From assembly GCF_000384315.1 (NCBI RefSeq), contig NZ_ARVW01000001.1, positions 6,679,001 to 6,743,000 of the forward strand: DNA of 64,000 bases. Reading direction: 5' to 3'. Below are positions 1-8,918 of this stretch, one piece after another. Below the pieces are notes generated by a model, which was given only the letters and a program-made list of their open reading frames with translations, did no database searches and had not been told where the DNA came from. Every line of letters starts with the position of its first letter. The stretch's first letter is position 1. Source of the DNA: Amycolatopsis nigrescens CSC17Ta-90 (GTDB lineage Bacteria > Actinomycetota > Actinomycetes > Mycobacteriales > Pseudonocardiaceae). Position numbers and translations under genes: made by a program.

Positions 1-174
1 TACCGGTTCGCGGCGGCGTTCCCGCTGGAACGCCCGCCCGGCACCGAGGACGCGATCCGGGTGCCGGTGCCGGGGGTGCGGCCCGCGGTCTATCTGGTCC
101 GCGTCCAGGTGGACGGGGTGCCGAGCCTGCCGGGGCCGGACCTGCGCACGCCGACGGCCGAACTGGGGGCCTGA
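1..174 (+). CDS. C-terminal end of a DUF4255 (Pvc16-like) eCIS protein, partial
   Basis: The window opens inside this gene; 57 residues are visible before TGA at 172-174. The fragment is a short beta-rich tail with the run VYLVRVQVDGVPS, which resembles the Ig-like tail of DUF4255 proteins. In eCIS loci a DUF4255 protein (Pvc16/Afp16, thought to cap or terminate the sheath-tube) typically sits directly before the AAA+ ATPase, as here. Its stop overlaps the ATPase start (TGATG), so the two are translationally coupled. The family call rests on position and a short tail, so it is moderate. Confidence 0.55.
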   Translation, partial: YRFAAAFPLERPPGTEDAIRVPVPGVRPAVYLVRVQVDGVPSLPGPDLRTPTAELGA

Positions 175-2129
175 TGCCGACGGCCCCTGAACAGCATGAA
201 CAGCACGGACAGCACGGACAGCACGAGCGGCACCGGCGGGCGCTGTCCGCCGCGGTGGCCGTCGTGCTGGGTCGGGTCGATGCCCACGCGGCCGGAAAAC
301 CGGTTCCCGTCAAGAACACAGCGGATCCGGCGGCTGAGGGCACCAGCGCGCTGGCCGCGGTGTGCTCCTGTTTCGGGCTCACCCCGTTCGAACGCGACGT
401 GCTCGTGCTCACCGCCGCCACGGAGATCGACCCGACCACGGCGGCGCGGTGCGCGGCGGCGGGCGGCGACCCGCAGCGCGCCTATCCGACTTTCTCCCTC
501 GCCCTCGCCGCGCTGCGCGAGCCGTACTGGGCCGCGCTCACCCCGGTCGCCCCGCTGCGCCGCTGGCGGCTGGTCGAGCTGGACGACCCCGGCTCGCCGA
601 CCACCACGCGGCTGCGGATCGACGAGCGGATCCTGCACTTCCTGGCCGGGGTGCCCTATCTGGACAGCAGGCTGCACGGGCTGGTGGTACCGGTCGAAGT
701 GCCTGGCCCGCCGCCGCCTTCGCAGGTGCTGCTCGCCGAGCGGCTGGCGGCGAGCTGGACGGACACCGAAGGCGACCCGCGGGCCGAATTGGCCGGGGCG
801 GACCGGCAGACGCGCCGGGAGGTGGCGGCGGCCGCCGCCGGCGCCTGCGGGCTCTCCCTGTACCGGGTGGACGCCGTCGACTTGCCGGCCGAGCCGAGGG
901 AGCGGGACGCGCTGGGCCGGTTGTGGGAACGCGAGGCGGTGCTGCTGCCCGCCGCGCTGCTGGTGGAGGTGGACGAGGGCCGTGAACGGCACGCGGTGGT
1001 GGAGGCGTTCGCCGCGCCGCTGGGCGTGCCGGTGGTGCTCTCCAGCGCGGACTCGCTGCCCGTCCGCGAGCACCGGAACCGGTTCGCGGTCGGCGCGCTG
1101 CCGGTGGACGAACAGCAGGAGCTCTGGTCCGAGGCGGTGAACGGCCCGGCCGCCACGAACGGTTCGCGGCGCCTCGGCGAGGGCGAGCTCAAGCGCCTGG
1201 TCGCGCAGTTCTCCTTGCCGGCGCACGTGATCCGCGCCGCGGGGGAGACGGTGCGCCGGGAGACGGGCGAACCGGCCGGGCTGGCCTGGCGCGCCGGGCT
1301 GGCCGAGTCGCGGATGGCGCTGGACGAGCTCGGGCAGCGCATCGAACCGCGCGCCGGCCGGGAAGATCTGGTGCTCGCGCACCGCGAACGAGCCGTGCTC
1401 GCCGAGATCATCGCGCACGTGCGGGCCCGCGCGACCGTCTACCAGGACTGGGGTTTCGAGTCGGTGCTGCGCCGGGGCCTCGGAGTCACCGCGTTGTTCG
1501 CGGGTGGCAGCGGTACCGGCAAGACGTTGGCCGCCGAGGTGGTCGCCGGGGAACTCGGCCTCGACCTGTTCGTGATCGACCTGTCCCAGGTGGTCAGCAA
1601 GTACATCGGGGAGACCGAGAAGAACCTGCGGCGGGTCTTCGACGCGGCCGAGCGCGGCGGGGCCGTGCTGCTGTTCGACGAAGCGGACGCGTTGTTCGGC
1701 AAACGCAGCGAGGTCAAGGACAGCCACGACCGGTACGCCAACCTCGAGGTCAGCTACCTGCTGATGCGGATGGAGGCTTACCGGGGGCTGGCGATCCTCA
1801 CCACGAACCTCAAGAAGGCGCTGGACCAGGCCTTTCTGCGCCGGATCCGGTTCGTGGTGGATTTCCCGTTCCCTTCGGCGGCCGAACGCGCGGAGATCTG
1901 GCGGCGGGTCATCCCCGGCGCGACCCCGGTGGACGGGGTCGACCCGCGCAGGCTGGCGCAGCTGACCGTGGCCGGCGGCAGCATCCGCAATATCGCGCTG
2001 TCCGCGGCTTTCCTGGCCGCGGACGAGGGCGCCGTGCTGGGCATGCGACATCTGCTCGCCGCGTCCCGCACGGAGTACCAGAAGCTGGAGCGCTCGCTCA
2101 CCCCCGGGGAGGTCGCCGGATGGGTGTGA
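174..2129 (+). CDS. eCIS AAA+ ATPase (Pvc15/Afp15-like)
   Basis: 651-residue AAA+ ATPase, the cytoplasmic ATPase found in nearly all eCIS loci. Walker A GGSGTGKT lies at about residues 444-451, Walker B VLLFDEAD with D502-E503, and a sensor/arginine-finger stretch (AFLRRIRFVVDFPFP) near residue 560. The first 430 residues are a divergent N-terminal region. Its role in Afp/PVC-type particles is not settled; maturation or cargo handling has been suggested. The ATG overlaps the stop of the upstream DUF4255 gene. Residues about 6-20 are a His-rich tandem repeat (EQH/GQH units) encoded by a 9-bp DNA repeat. The 3' end overlaps the next gene by 10 bases. Confidence 0.93.
   Translation: MPTAPEQHEQHGQHGQHERHRRALSAAVAVVLGRVDAHAAGKPVPVKNTADPAAEGTSALAAVCSCFGLTPFERDVLVLTAATEIDPTTAARCAAAGGDPQRAYPTFSLALAALREPYWAALTPVAPLRRWRLVELDDPGSPTTTRLRIDERILHFLAGVPYLDSRLHGLVVPVEVPGPPPPSQVLLAERLAASWTDTEGDPRAELAGADRQTRREVAAAAAGACGLSLYRVDAVDLPAEPRERDALGRLWEREAVLLPAALLVEVDEGRERHAVVEAFAAPLGVPVVLSSADSLPVREHRNRFAVGALPVDEQQELWSEAVNGPAATNGSRRLGEGELKRLVAQFSLPAHVIRAAGETVRRETGEPAGLAWRAGLAESRMALDELGQRIEPRAGREDLVLAHRERAVLAEIIAHVRARATVYQDWGFESVLRRGLGVTALFAGGSGTGKTLAAEVVAGELGLDLFVIDLSQVVSKYIGETEKNLRRVFDAAERGGAVLLFDEADALFGKRSEVKDSHDRYANLEVSYLLMRMEAYRGLAILTTNLKKALDQAFLRRIRFVVDFPFPSAAERAEIWRRVIPGATPVDGVDPRRLAQLTVAGGSIRNIALSAAFLAADEGAVLGMRHLLAASRTEYQKLERSLTPGEVAGWV
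189..233 (+). repeat. 9-bp tandem repeat encoding a His-rich tract
   Basis: Five consecutive 9-base units (GAACAGCAT, GAACAGCAC, GGACAGCAC, GGACAGCAC, GAGCGGCAC) lie at the 5' end of the eCIS ATPase gene. They encode EQH-EQH-GQH-GQH-ERH. A unit of 9 bases keeps the frame, so copy number can vary without destroying the protein. Confidence 0.85.
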
Positions 2130-2410
2130 TCGTGGTGGAGATCGGCGAGCTGGTCTTCGACGGGTTTGACGGGTTGGATTCCGGCCGGGTGGCCGCGGCG
2201 TTCCAGCGCGAGCTGACCCGGTTGCTGCGCGACCGGCCGGTGCCGGCCGGGGCGCTGCTCGGCGCCGAGCAGGACAGTGTGCTGGAGGGACTGGAGCTGC
2301 CCGACCTGCCTCGCGGCACGTCGCCGCGGCGCCTCGGGGTGGCACTGGCCCGCGCGGTCGGCGCGGGGTTCACCGCGGATTCCTTCCCGGAAGAGCCGGG
2401 GCGAAGATGA
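2120..2410 (+). CDS. small eCIS-associated protein of unknown function
   Basis: 96 residues, starting ATG inside the 3' end of the ATPase gene and overlapping the start of the next gene by 4 bases (ATGA), so it is tightly coupled to both. The N-terminal stretch IVVEIGELVFDGF followed by an amphipathic helix (AAAFQRELTRLLRD) faintly recalls the N-terminal segment of CIS tape-measure-type proteins (an I-x-L-x-L-D strand then a helix). I do not recognise a defined family. The context makes a structural or assembly role in the injection system likely, but that is inference. Confidence 0.7.
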   Translation: MGVIVVEIGELVFDGFDGLDSGRVAAAFQRELTRLLRDRPVPAGALLGAEQDSVLEGLELPDLPRGTSPRRLGVALARAVGAGFTADSFPEEPGRR

Positions 2411-5400
2411 AGACCTCGGCGGCACCACGGCAGCGGCGGACCTCGCGGAAACGGGAGGCCGATCGCGCCGTGGCGCGGCCGCCGGAGTTCAAGGACATCG
2501 TCTCCGGCGCTGGCCAGCCGCTCGACGCGGGGCTGCGCCGCGAGCTGGAGGAAAGGCTCGGGCACGACTTCAGCCGGGTGCGGATCCACGCTGGCGCCGA
2601 CGCCGCGGCGCTGACCGAGCTGCTCGGCGCGGAAGCCGTGGCGCTGGGCCAGGACGTCTTCTTCGCGGAGGGCGCCTTTCACCCGGAGACGGCCGCCGGG
2701 CGGCGCCTGCTCGCGCACGAGCTGCTGCACACCGTGCAGGTGCCGCACGCACCGGGACCGTTGCGCCTCGGCCGTGAGCCGGGCGTGGTGAGCGGTTCGC
2801 AGGACGCCGTGGAGCAGGAGGCGGAGGCGGGCGTGCGGGACGGCCGGGTCCCGGTGCGCGAAAGCGGCAGCCGGGTCGCGTCCTGGCTGCGGTACGCCAG
2901 GGGCACCGCGGAGCAGCAGCGTGCCGAGCAGCTCGATCCGGCGGCCGTAGTGGACCGTCTGGTGGCGGGGTTGTTGCGCAGCCTGCGCGGGGACGCCACG
3001 GACGCGTCGGGCCGGGTGCGGCTGCAACTCGGCCGGCTGGCGCCCGCGCTGCGCGAGCTGGTGCTGACCCGGCTGGAAATCCGGTTGTCCTCGGCGGAAT
3101 ACCGGCGGGTGCGTGAGCTCGTCGCGGAGGCCGACGCGGCGGCGGGCGGTGGCCCGGTCGATTCGGCCGGCACTCCGGAACCGGTGACGGACGCGGCGGA
3201 CCGCACCGAGGCCGACCGGGAGGCGGCCGAGGAAGAGGCGGGGAGCGAGGCCGACCAGGAGGAGCGGCAGGAGGAGGACCTGCCGGAGGAGTCCGAAAAG
3301 GACGAAGAGGAGCAACCCCCGGAAGAGGAGCCCGAGGAGAAGGAAGAGGGCGAGAAAGAGAGCCAGGAAGACAAAGAAGGCAAGGAAAAGAAGGAGGACA
3401 AGGACAAGAAAGACGAGGAGGAGCAGAAGAAGGAGGACGAAGACAAGAAGGGCAAGGACAAGAAGAAGGGCGAGAAAGACAAGAAAGACAAGAAAGACAA
3501 GGACAAGGGCGAGCAGGCGCCCAAAGCAGCGGCCGAAGCGGCCGCGCAACCCGCCGCACAGGCTCCCGGGGCACCGGGGGCGGCGGGACCCGCGAGTCAG
3601 GGGCCCGCGGCGGGGGCGACTCCGGTTGCGGAGACCGGACGGCCCGAGCAGCAGCCCGGTCCGGCGCGCCCGGAACGGATGGAGCGTGAGGCAGCCGAGC
3701 CGGAGGGCCCGCTGGCACGGCATGGGCTGCTGGACGACCGCGACCATGACCGCGACGAGGAGCAGGAGAAACCGCTCGGCCTCGAACCCGGTGCCGACGC
3801 CGAGGTGGAAACCCCGGAGCCCGAGCAGAAGGAGCCGGAGGAGGAACCGCCGGCGCGGCCCGAGTTGAAGGCCGAGGACTACCTGCCCGGTTCGGACCTG
3901 GACGTGTCGAACGTGCCCACCGCCGACCGGAACACCCTGCCGGGCAGCGGGTCGCCCAGTGTGCCGCAACCGCCGAGTTTCCCGGCGCCGCCGCCGACCA
4001 AGGCCGAACAGCAGGAGGAAGCGGAACAGTCGGAAGAGCCGGAAGAGGCCGTACCCGAGCCGGAGCCCGCCGGCCCCGAAGCCGCCGCTCCGGCTGCCCC
4101 GCCGCCTGAGCCGGAACCACCGGTGCCGCCGGTGGAGGAGCCGCCCGCCGAACAACCGCCGGAAGCCGAGGTCGGCCCCGAACCGCAGGGCGACCGCCCG
4201 CCCGCCCCGGAACCGCCACTGGCCAAGGAGCCGCGCGAGGAACAGGAAGAACCCGCCGCTGGCCCGATGGCCGGGCCGCTCGGCGTTCGGGAGGCGCCGG
4301 AACCGCAGGAGTCGGAAGCGCCGGGACCGCTGGGAGGCGCCGGACCGGTCGGCGCGGACACCGGCCCGGCGGGCGCGGGCGCCGGACCGGCCGCACCGGC
4401 CGAACCCGAGGCGGCACCGGGCGCGGCCGAGCCCGTCGGTGCCGAGCCCGCTGGTGCTCCGCTCGCGCCGGAGGCTTCGCTGGAGCCCGGCGGCGGTGCC
4501 TGCGCCGGAGCGCCCGAGCCGACCACCGAAGGAGCCAAGGCCGAAGGCGGCCAGGGCGGCTGCGCCGCCGGTGGCGGTGGCGGTGCCCCGGCACCGGCGG
4601 CCGAGCAGGAGCCTCCGGCACCCGACGTCTCCGGTCAGCCACCGGAGGCGGCGCTGGCCGCCGTCGGCACCCTGCCCCCGGACCGGATGCAGGGCTCACT
4701 GTCCGGAGTGGACAGTGCGATCGGCAGGGATGTCGGCGAGCAGCAGAGCGCGTTGCAGGCGGCGCCTCCCGCCACCACGCGACCATCCGGGGCACCGCGC
4801 ACCATGTCCGGCCCGCCGCAGGCCGCGCCGGCGGCGGACGGCGAGAAGGTCAAGCTGGAAAAGCTCGAGGCCCAGCAGGCGGCGGCGCGGAAGAAGGCCG
4901 AGGCCGAGGAGGTCAAGGGGTCCGACCCGGCCGGCAAGGCGCAGCGGCCCCAGGTCGCGGGTGGCACCGACGGCAAGCTCTCCGAACAGGAGGTCCGCAA
5001 CGTCGAGCAGGCGGTGGACCAGGTGCCGACCACTGACCCGGCGCTGCACGCCACCGTCGGCAAGGTCGAGCGGGTCGAGTTGAAGGGCGAAACCGACCCG
5101 GCCCGGACCGACGAGCAGAACGCGGAGCTCGGCAAGGCGTCCCAGCAGATCCACGCCACCGGGCGGGTGGAGGCGGCGAAACCGCTCGGCGAGGACCAGA
5201 TCTACCCCAACGCCCCGGCCGAGACGCTGACCGCCGAAGTCCCCTCGGGTGGCGGCGGTGGCGCTGGTCCGGCGGGTGGGCCGGGGCAGGTGGACAAGGG
5301 CGTCGCGGTGGTCGCGCAGCAGGAGCGCGGGCCGCAGGTGCAGGCCGGGGTCGCGCAGGGGCAGGCCGCGATGGGCACCGAGCGGCAGAACCAGCGCCAG

Positions 5401-8400
5401 GGCGAGGCGCAGGCCAACGTGGCGCATCAGGCCGAGGTGACCCAGGCCGTCCAGCAGAACGCCGAGGCGCAGGCCGGCGAACGGGGCAAGGTCGCCGAGG
5501 GCGCGGCCGCGCAGCGCGCGGAATGGCGGGCCGAGCAGGACCAGAAGGTCCAGGAAAGCGACACCGAGGCCGGCAAGGAGAACGAGAAGGCCAAGACCGG
5601 TATCACCACGGAGAAAACCGAGACCGACAAGAAGAACGACGCCCAGCAGAAGACGGACAACGACCGGATCGCCCGCGAGCGCGAGCAGGCCGAGGAGAAG
5701 GCGCGCAAGGAGAAGGAGCGCAAGAAGGAGGAGTCCGACGGCGGGATCTTCGGCTGGATCGCCTCCAAGGTCAAGAGCTTCTTCGAGGGCCTGCTGAACG
5801 CGATCACCGCGATCTTCGACGCCGCGGTCAAGCTGGTCAACGACATCGTCAAGGGTTTCGCGAAGCTGGTCACCGCCGCGATCGAGCTGGCGCGCAAGGC
5901 GATCGTCGGGCTGATCAACACGCTGGCGAACATCCTGATCAAGCTGTGCGACGTGCTTGCGGTGTTCTTCCCGGAGCTGGCGGCGAAGATCCGCAAGGGG
6001 ATCGAGGCGCTGCGCGACGCGGCGATCGCGGTGGTGAACAAGCTCGCCGACGCGCTCAAGGCGGGGGTCGAGTTCCTGCTGAACAAGCTCGCGCAGGCGC
6101 TCACCGGGCTGCTGCGGCTGTTGGAGGCCGGGCTCAAGGCCGCGGTGAAGGCCGTGCAGACCGTGGTGAACGCGGCGATCGAGTTCGCCAAGGCGGCGAT
6201 CCAGCTGCTCGGTGAGTTCGCCGCGATCATCGCCGATATCGCCAGCATGGGCGTCGGCGCCTGGCTGGGGCGCCTGGGCAGTTCGGCCAAGGAGGGCATC
6301 CAGCAGCACCTGTGGGGCGCGATCAAGAGCGCGGTCAAGCAGTGGTTCAACCAGAAGGTCGAGTCGATCCTCGGTCTCGGCAAGGCCGTGCTCAACGTGC
6401 TGGTCAAGGGCTGCATGTCGATGGCCAAGATCGGCAAAATGGCCTGGGAGGCGCTGATCGCGTCGCTGCCGATGATCATCATCATGGTCGTCGTCGAGCG
6501 GCTGGTCTCGCTCATCGTGCCTGCCGCCGGCGCGGTGCTCGCGGTGGTGCAGGGCCTGATGGCTGCCTGGGGCACGATCAGCAAGATCCTCGCCGCGATC
6601 GGCGCTTTCATCGCGTTCCTGAAGGCGGTCAAGGCCGGGCCCGCCGCCTGCCTGTTCGCCGCCGCGGTGGCGGCCGGGGTGGTCGCGCTGCTGGAGTTCA
6701 TCACCAACTTCCTGATGTCGAAGCTGGCGGTGGCCGCGAAGGGCGTCGGCCGGACGCTCCAGGACATGGCCAAGAAGATCACCGCCGGCCTGAAGCGCGC
6801 CGGAAAGGGCGCCCGCAAAGCGGCCGGCACGGCGGTCAACTCGGCCCGCCGGGGGCTGCGTTCCGCCGCGCAGACCCTGCGCCCGCCGCGGCGGGCGTCC
6901 CGTCCCGCCCCCGACGTCACCCGCCGTCCCGGTGCTCCCGCGGCCACCCGCCCGCGCGGCGCCCGCCCCGAGCGTCTGGGACGGCGCCGGGAAACACCGG
7001 GCCGCCGCCCTGAACGTCGCCCCGAACGCCGCCGCGAAGGCGAACGTGAAGCCCCGCCCCGGCGCCCCGGTCGCGTACGGGCCGCGCTGAACCGGGTCAA
7101 GGGCGCCGTCCGCACCGGCCTGCGCCGCGTCGGCACCGCCCTGCGCAAGGTCGGCCGCAAGCTGACCAACGGCAAACTCGGCCGAGCCCTGCGCAATGGC
7201 GCCAAAAAGCTGCGCGACAAGTACCAGCGCACCCGCGACCGCCTGCGCACCCGCCAGCGCCAACGGGACGAGCAACGCCGCCGTCGCGATGAGCAGCGAA
7301 AGAAGAAGCAGGAGCAGACCAAGGACGAACGCCTCGCGCTCATCGTGGCCCGCATCCGGCCGAAGCTCAAATCCTTGTTGCGGCGGGGCGTCTTCCGGCC
7401 GGTGCTGCTCGGGGTGCTCGCCGGGATGCGAGCTTGGTATCGCCTGACCAGTCTTGCCCGCGTCGGCGGCCAGCGTTTCGACATCATCGCCAGGCTGAAC
7501 CCGGACCAGAAGGCAGAGGACGGCGCCGAAGGAGAAGACCCGCACGGCAACAAGGTCGACCGCGACGTCCCTGTCGAAGGAGTCCCGGCAAAGGACGAGC
7601 AGGACGAGGAAAAGCTCAAGGAGGAAAAGCGTAAGAGAGAACCGGCCGAGGACGAAGGCGAGCCTACCGTCGTTGGAAAGCTTCCGAGAAAGCCTGGTCG
7701 GGATCAGGACGAGCCCGAACCACCGACTGTGGCCGTGTCACCGAAAGTGCCTGGTCCGAAACCGCCAGACGCGCCGAAGTCAGACGCACCGAAGCCAGAC
7801 GTGGGCAAGCCAAGGCCGGTGGGGAAAGAGTCCGAGCCCGGGAGGCCGGCCAAGCCGAAGGAGGATGTCCCCGCTCCCAGGAAACCGGAGTCGCCGAAGA
7901 AGCCGGAGAGCAAGACGCCGGCTCGTGAAGACGATCCTGAGGCCACCCCGACTACTCCAGCCGCGAAGGGAAAGGTCAAGGATCCGGACACCGAGTATCG
8001 GAGCTATCGCGAGCTGACCGAGAACTGGGAGCAGCGGGTCGGAAACTACAAGCGTCCGACTTCGGCGAAGGAGGTCAAGGGAGCTCCGCCCTTCGAAGAA
8101 GGTACCGCCCCTGGGCATGGCCGGTCTAAGCACAATGTGTCCAACGAGGAGACGGCGAAGATACTGAATTCTCCAGGTCGGATTTTTACCGGGGTGTCCG
8201 ATCGAGGTAGGCTGGTCGATATATATTGGAAGGATGGCAGCGTGGTGATCACCGAGGCTGGAAAAAAGAACAGCGTGATAACCAGCTACGGGCTTGTCGA
8301 TGGGCGAGCCAAGAAGCCGACAGCGGTATCTCCTGAAAAATGGACTTCCGACCCCAGGTACATGGAAGTGAGCTTGGAGCGCGACGCGGTTGTAGTGATC

Positions 8401-8442
8401 CACGCGACACGGGACAGGTGGTTGCAGGCCGGAGGGACCTAG
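2407..8442 (+). CDS. giant DUF4157 (eCIS core) protein with C-terminal putative nuclease toxin domain
   Basis: 2011 residues. Residues about 30-110 are the DUF4157/eCIS-core domain, ending in the zinc-peptidase-like motif H104-E-L-L-H108 (LLAHELLHTVQ). Residues about 267-369 are an extreme Glu/Lys/Asp-rich tract. A Pro/Ala/Glu-rich linker runs to about 800 and a charged, probably coiled region to about 1110. A hydrophobic, helical, tape-measure- or membrane-like part covers about 1112-1445, including the run SLPMIIIMVVVERL. An Arg-rich stretch follows (about 1455-1650), then a second charged Pro-rich linker. The last ~150 residues form a separate domain with H1904-GRSKH, IYWKDGSVVITEAG and SVITSYG, a pattern resembling BECR-fold RNases of polymorphic toxins. 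DUF4157 proteins are known eCIS cargo or structural effectors. GC falls sharply at the 3' end (about 52% over 8161-8340 by hand count). Confidence 0.88.
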   Translation: MKTSAAPRQRRTSRKREADRAVARPPEFKDIVSGAGQPLDAGLRRELEERLGHDFSRVRIHAGADAAALTELLGAEAVALGQDVFFAEGAFHPETAAGRRLLAHELLHTVQVPHAPGPLRLGREPGVVSGSQDAVEQEAEAGVRDGRVPVRESGSRVASWLRYARGTAEQQRAEQLDPAAVVDRLVAGLLRSLRGDATDASGRVRLQLGRLAPALRELVLTRLEIRLSSAEYRRVRELVAEADAAAGGGPVDSAGTPEPVTDAADRTEADREAAEEEAGSEADQEERQEEDLPEESEKDEEEQPPEEEPEEKEEGEKESQEDKEGKEKKEDKDKKDEEEQKKEDEDKKGKDKKKGEKDKKDKKDKDKGEQAPKAAAEAAAQPAAQAPGAPGAAGPASQGPAAGATPVAETGRPEQQPGPARPERMEREAAEPEGPLARHGLLDDRDHDRDEEQEKPLGLEPGADAEVETPEPEQKEPEEEPPARPELKAEDYLPGSDLDVSNVPTADRNTLPGSGSPSVPQPPSFPAPPPTKAEQQEEAEQSEEPEEAVPEPEPAGPEAAAPAAPPPEPEPPVPPVEEPPAEQPPEAEVGPEPQGDRPPAPEPPLAKEPREEQEEPAAGPMAGPLGVREAPEPQESEAPGPLGGAGPVGADTGPAGAGAGPAAPAEPEAAPGAAEPVGAEPAGAPLAPEASLEPGGGACAGAPEPTTEGAKAEGGQGGCAAGGGGGAPAPAAEQEPPAPDVSGQPPEAALAAVGTLPPDRMQGSLSGVDSAIGRDVGEQQSALQAAPPATTRPSGAPRTMSGPPQAAPAADGEKVKLEKLEAQQAAARKKAEAEEVKGSDPAGKAQRPQVAGGTDGKLSEQEVRNVEQAVDQVPTTDPALHATVGKVERVELKGETDPARTDEQNAELGKASQQIHATGRVEAAKPLGEDQIYPNAPAETLTAEVPSGGGGGAGPAGGPGQVDKGVAVVAQQERGPQVQAGVAQGQAAMGTERQNQRQGEAQANVAHQAEVTQAVQQNAEAQAGERGKVAEGAAAQRAEWRAEQDQKVQESDTEAGKENEKAKTGITTEKTETDKKNDAQQKTDNDRIAREREQAEEKARKEKERKKEESDGGIFGWIASKVKSFFEGLLNAITAIFDAAVKLVNDIVKGFAKLVTAAIELARKAIVGLINTLANILIKLCDVLAVFFPELAAKIRKGIEALRDAAIAVVNKLADALKAGVEFLLNKLAQALTGLLRLLEAGLKAAVKAVQTVVNAAIEFAKAAIQLLGEFAAIIADIASMGVGAWLGRLGSSAKEGIQQHLWGAIKSAVKQWFNQKVESILGLGKAVLNVLVKGCMSMAKIGKMAWEALIASLPMIIIMVVVERLVSLIVPAAGAVLAVVQGLMAAWGTISKILAAIGAFIAFLKAVKAGPAACLFAAAVAAGVVALLEFITNFLMSKLAVAAKGVGRTLQDMAKKITAGLKRAGKGARKAAGTAVNSARRGLRSAAQTLRPPRRASRPAPDVTRRPGAPAATRPRGARPERLGRRRETPGRRPERRPERRREGEREAPPRRPGRVRAALNRVKGAVRTGLRRVGTALRKVGRKLTNGKLGRALRNGAKKLRDKYQRTRDRLRTRQRQRDEQRRRRDEQRKKKQEQTKDERLALIVARIRPKLKSLLRRGVFRPVLLGVLAGMRAWYRLTSLARVGGQRFDIIARLNPDQKAEDGAEGEDPHGNKVDRDVPVEGVPAKDEQDEEKLKEEKRKREPAEDEGEPTVVGKLPRKPGRDQDEPEPPTVAVSPKVPGPKPPDAPKSDAPKPDVGKPRPVGKESEPGRPAKPKEDVPAPRKPESPKKPESKTPAREDDPEATPTTPAAKGKVKDPDTEYRSYRELTENWEQRVGNYKRPTSAKEVKGAPPFEEGTAPGHGRSKHNVSNEETAKILNSPGRIFTGVSDRGRLVDIYWKDGSVVITEAGKKNSVITSYGLVDGRAKKPTAVSPEKWTSDPRYMEVSLERDAVVVIHATRDRWLQAGGT

Positions 8443-8503
8443 CGGAGTCCGGGCAGTTTGGGCAGTGTTGGCATCAACGTGTGTGGCAAAGGGGTTCGTG
8501 CAG

Positions 8504-8899
8504 ATGAACGGTGAGAACGATCCGCGTCCGTTGTGGATCGCGCGACTGACAAAGGAGCTGAGTGAGTTCCTTGGTGAGCCGGTTGAGCTTGTCGACCAGA
8601 GGCTCAACGGGGACGATGCCTTCTCCTGCCTTATTCGTAGTGAGCCGCCCCGATCGGATGGTCCTCAGGTCTGCTGGGAAGGAATCCTCGGGATGGAGCC
8701 GATTTCCGATGAGCCTTATGCGAGCGTCTCCATGTTCTTATACAGCCGCGGGGTGCGAGTTTCCCCGACAGGCGAGTCCAGTGGCTACCTGGAGATCGCC
8801 TACGTAGGTTCGGTGAAAGACGGCGGCCAGTGGGTGGATCGAGGATGGGCCGAAGACGAATGGGACGAGTTCGCCAGTTACGAGTCTTACGGTGATTGA
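8504..8899 (+). CDS. putative immunity protein for the upstream toxin domain
   Basis: 131 residues, strongly acidic (about 26 Asp/Glu against about 11 Arg/Lys), rich in Trp/Tyr, with no signal peptide or membrane segment. I chose ATG 8504 because AAAGGGG lies at 8488-8494 with ordinary spacing; a longer frame from 8465 has no better signal. It starts 61 bases after the stop of the giant DUF4157 protein, whose C-terminus looks like a nuclease. GC is lower than in the flanking eCIS genes (60% in the line I counted). A small acidic protein directly 3' of a polymorphic toxin is the usual arrangement for immunity genes. I do not recognise its family; SUKH-like or other immunity folds are possible but cannot be confirmed by eye. 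Confidence 0.7.
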   Translation: MNGENDPRPLWIARLTKELSEFLGEPVELVDQRLNGDDAFSCLIRSEPPRSDGPQVCWEGILGMEPISDEPYASVSMFLYSRGVRVSPTGESSGYLEIAYVGSVKDGGQWVDRGWAEDEWDEFASYESYGD

Positions 8900-8918
8900 T
8901 GTGCGGGGTGCCTGAGCC

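Noticed and set aside
4696..7545. Very long open frame (949 residues) on the minus strand opposite the giant DUF4157 gene
   Set aside because: It is a GC-driven antisense shadow; composition is Arg/Leu/Gly/Asp biased with no recognisable domain, and the plus-strand gene explains the region.
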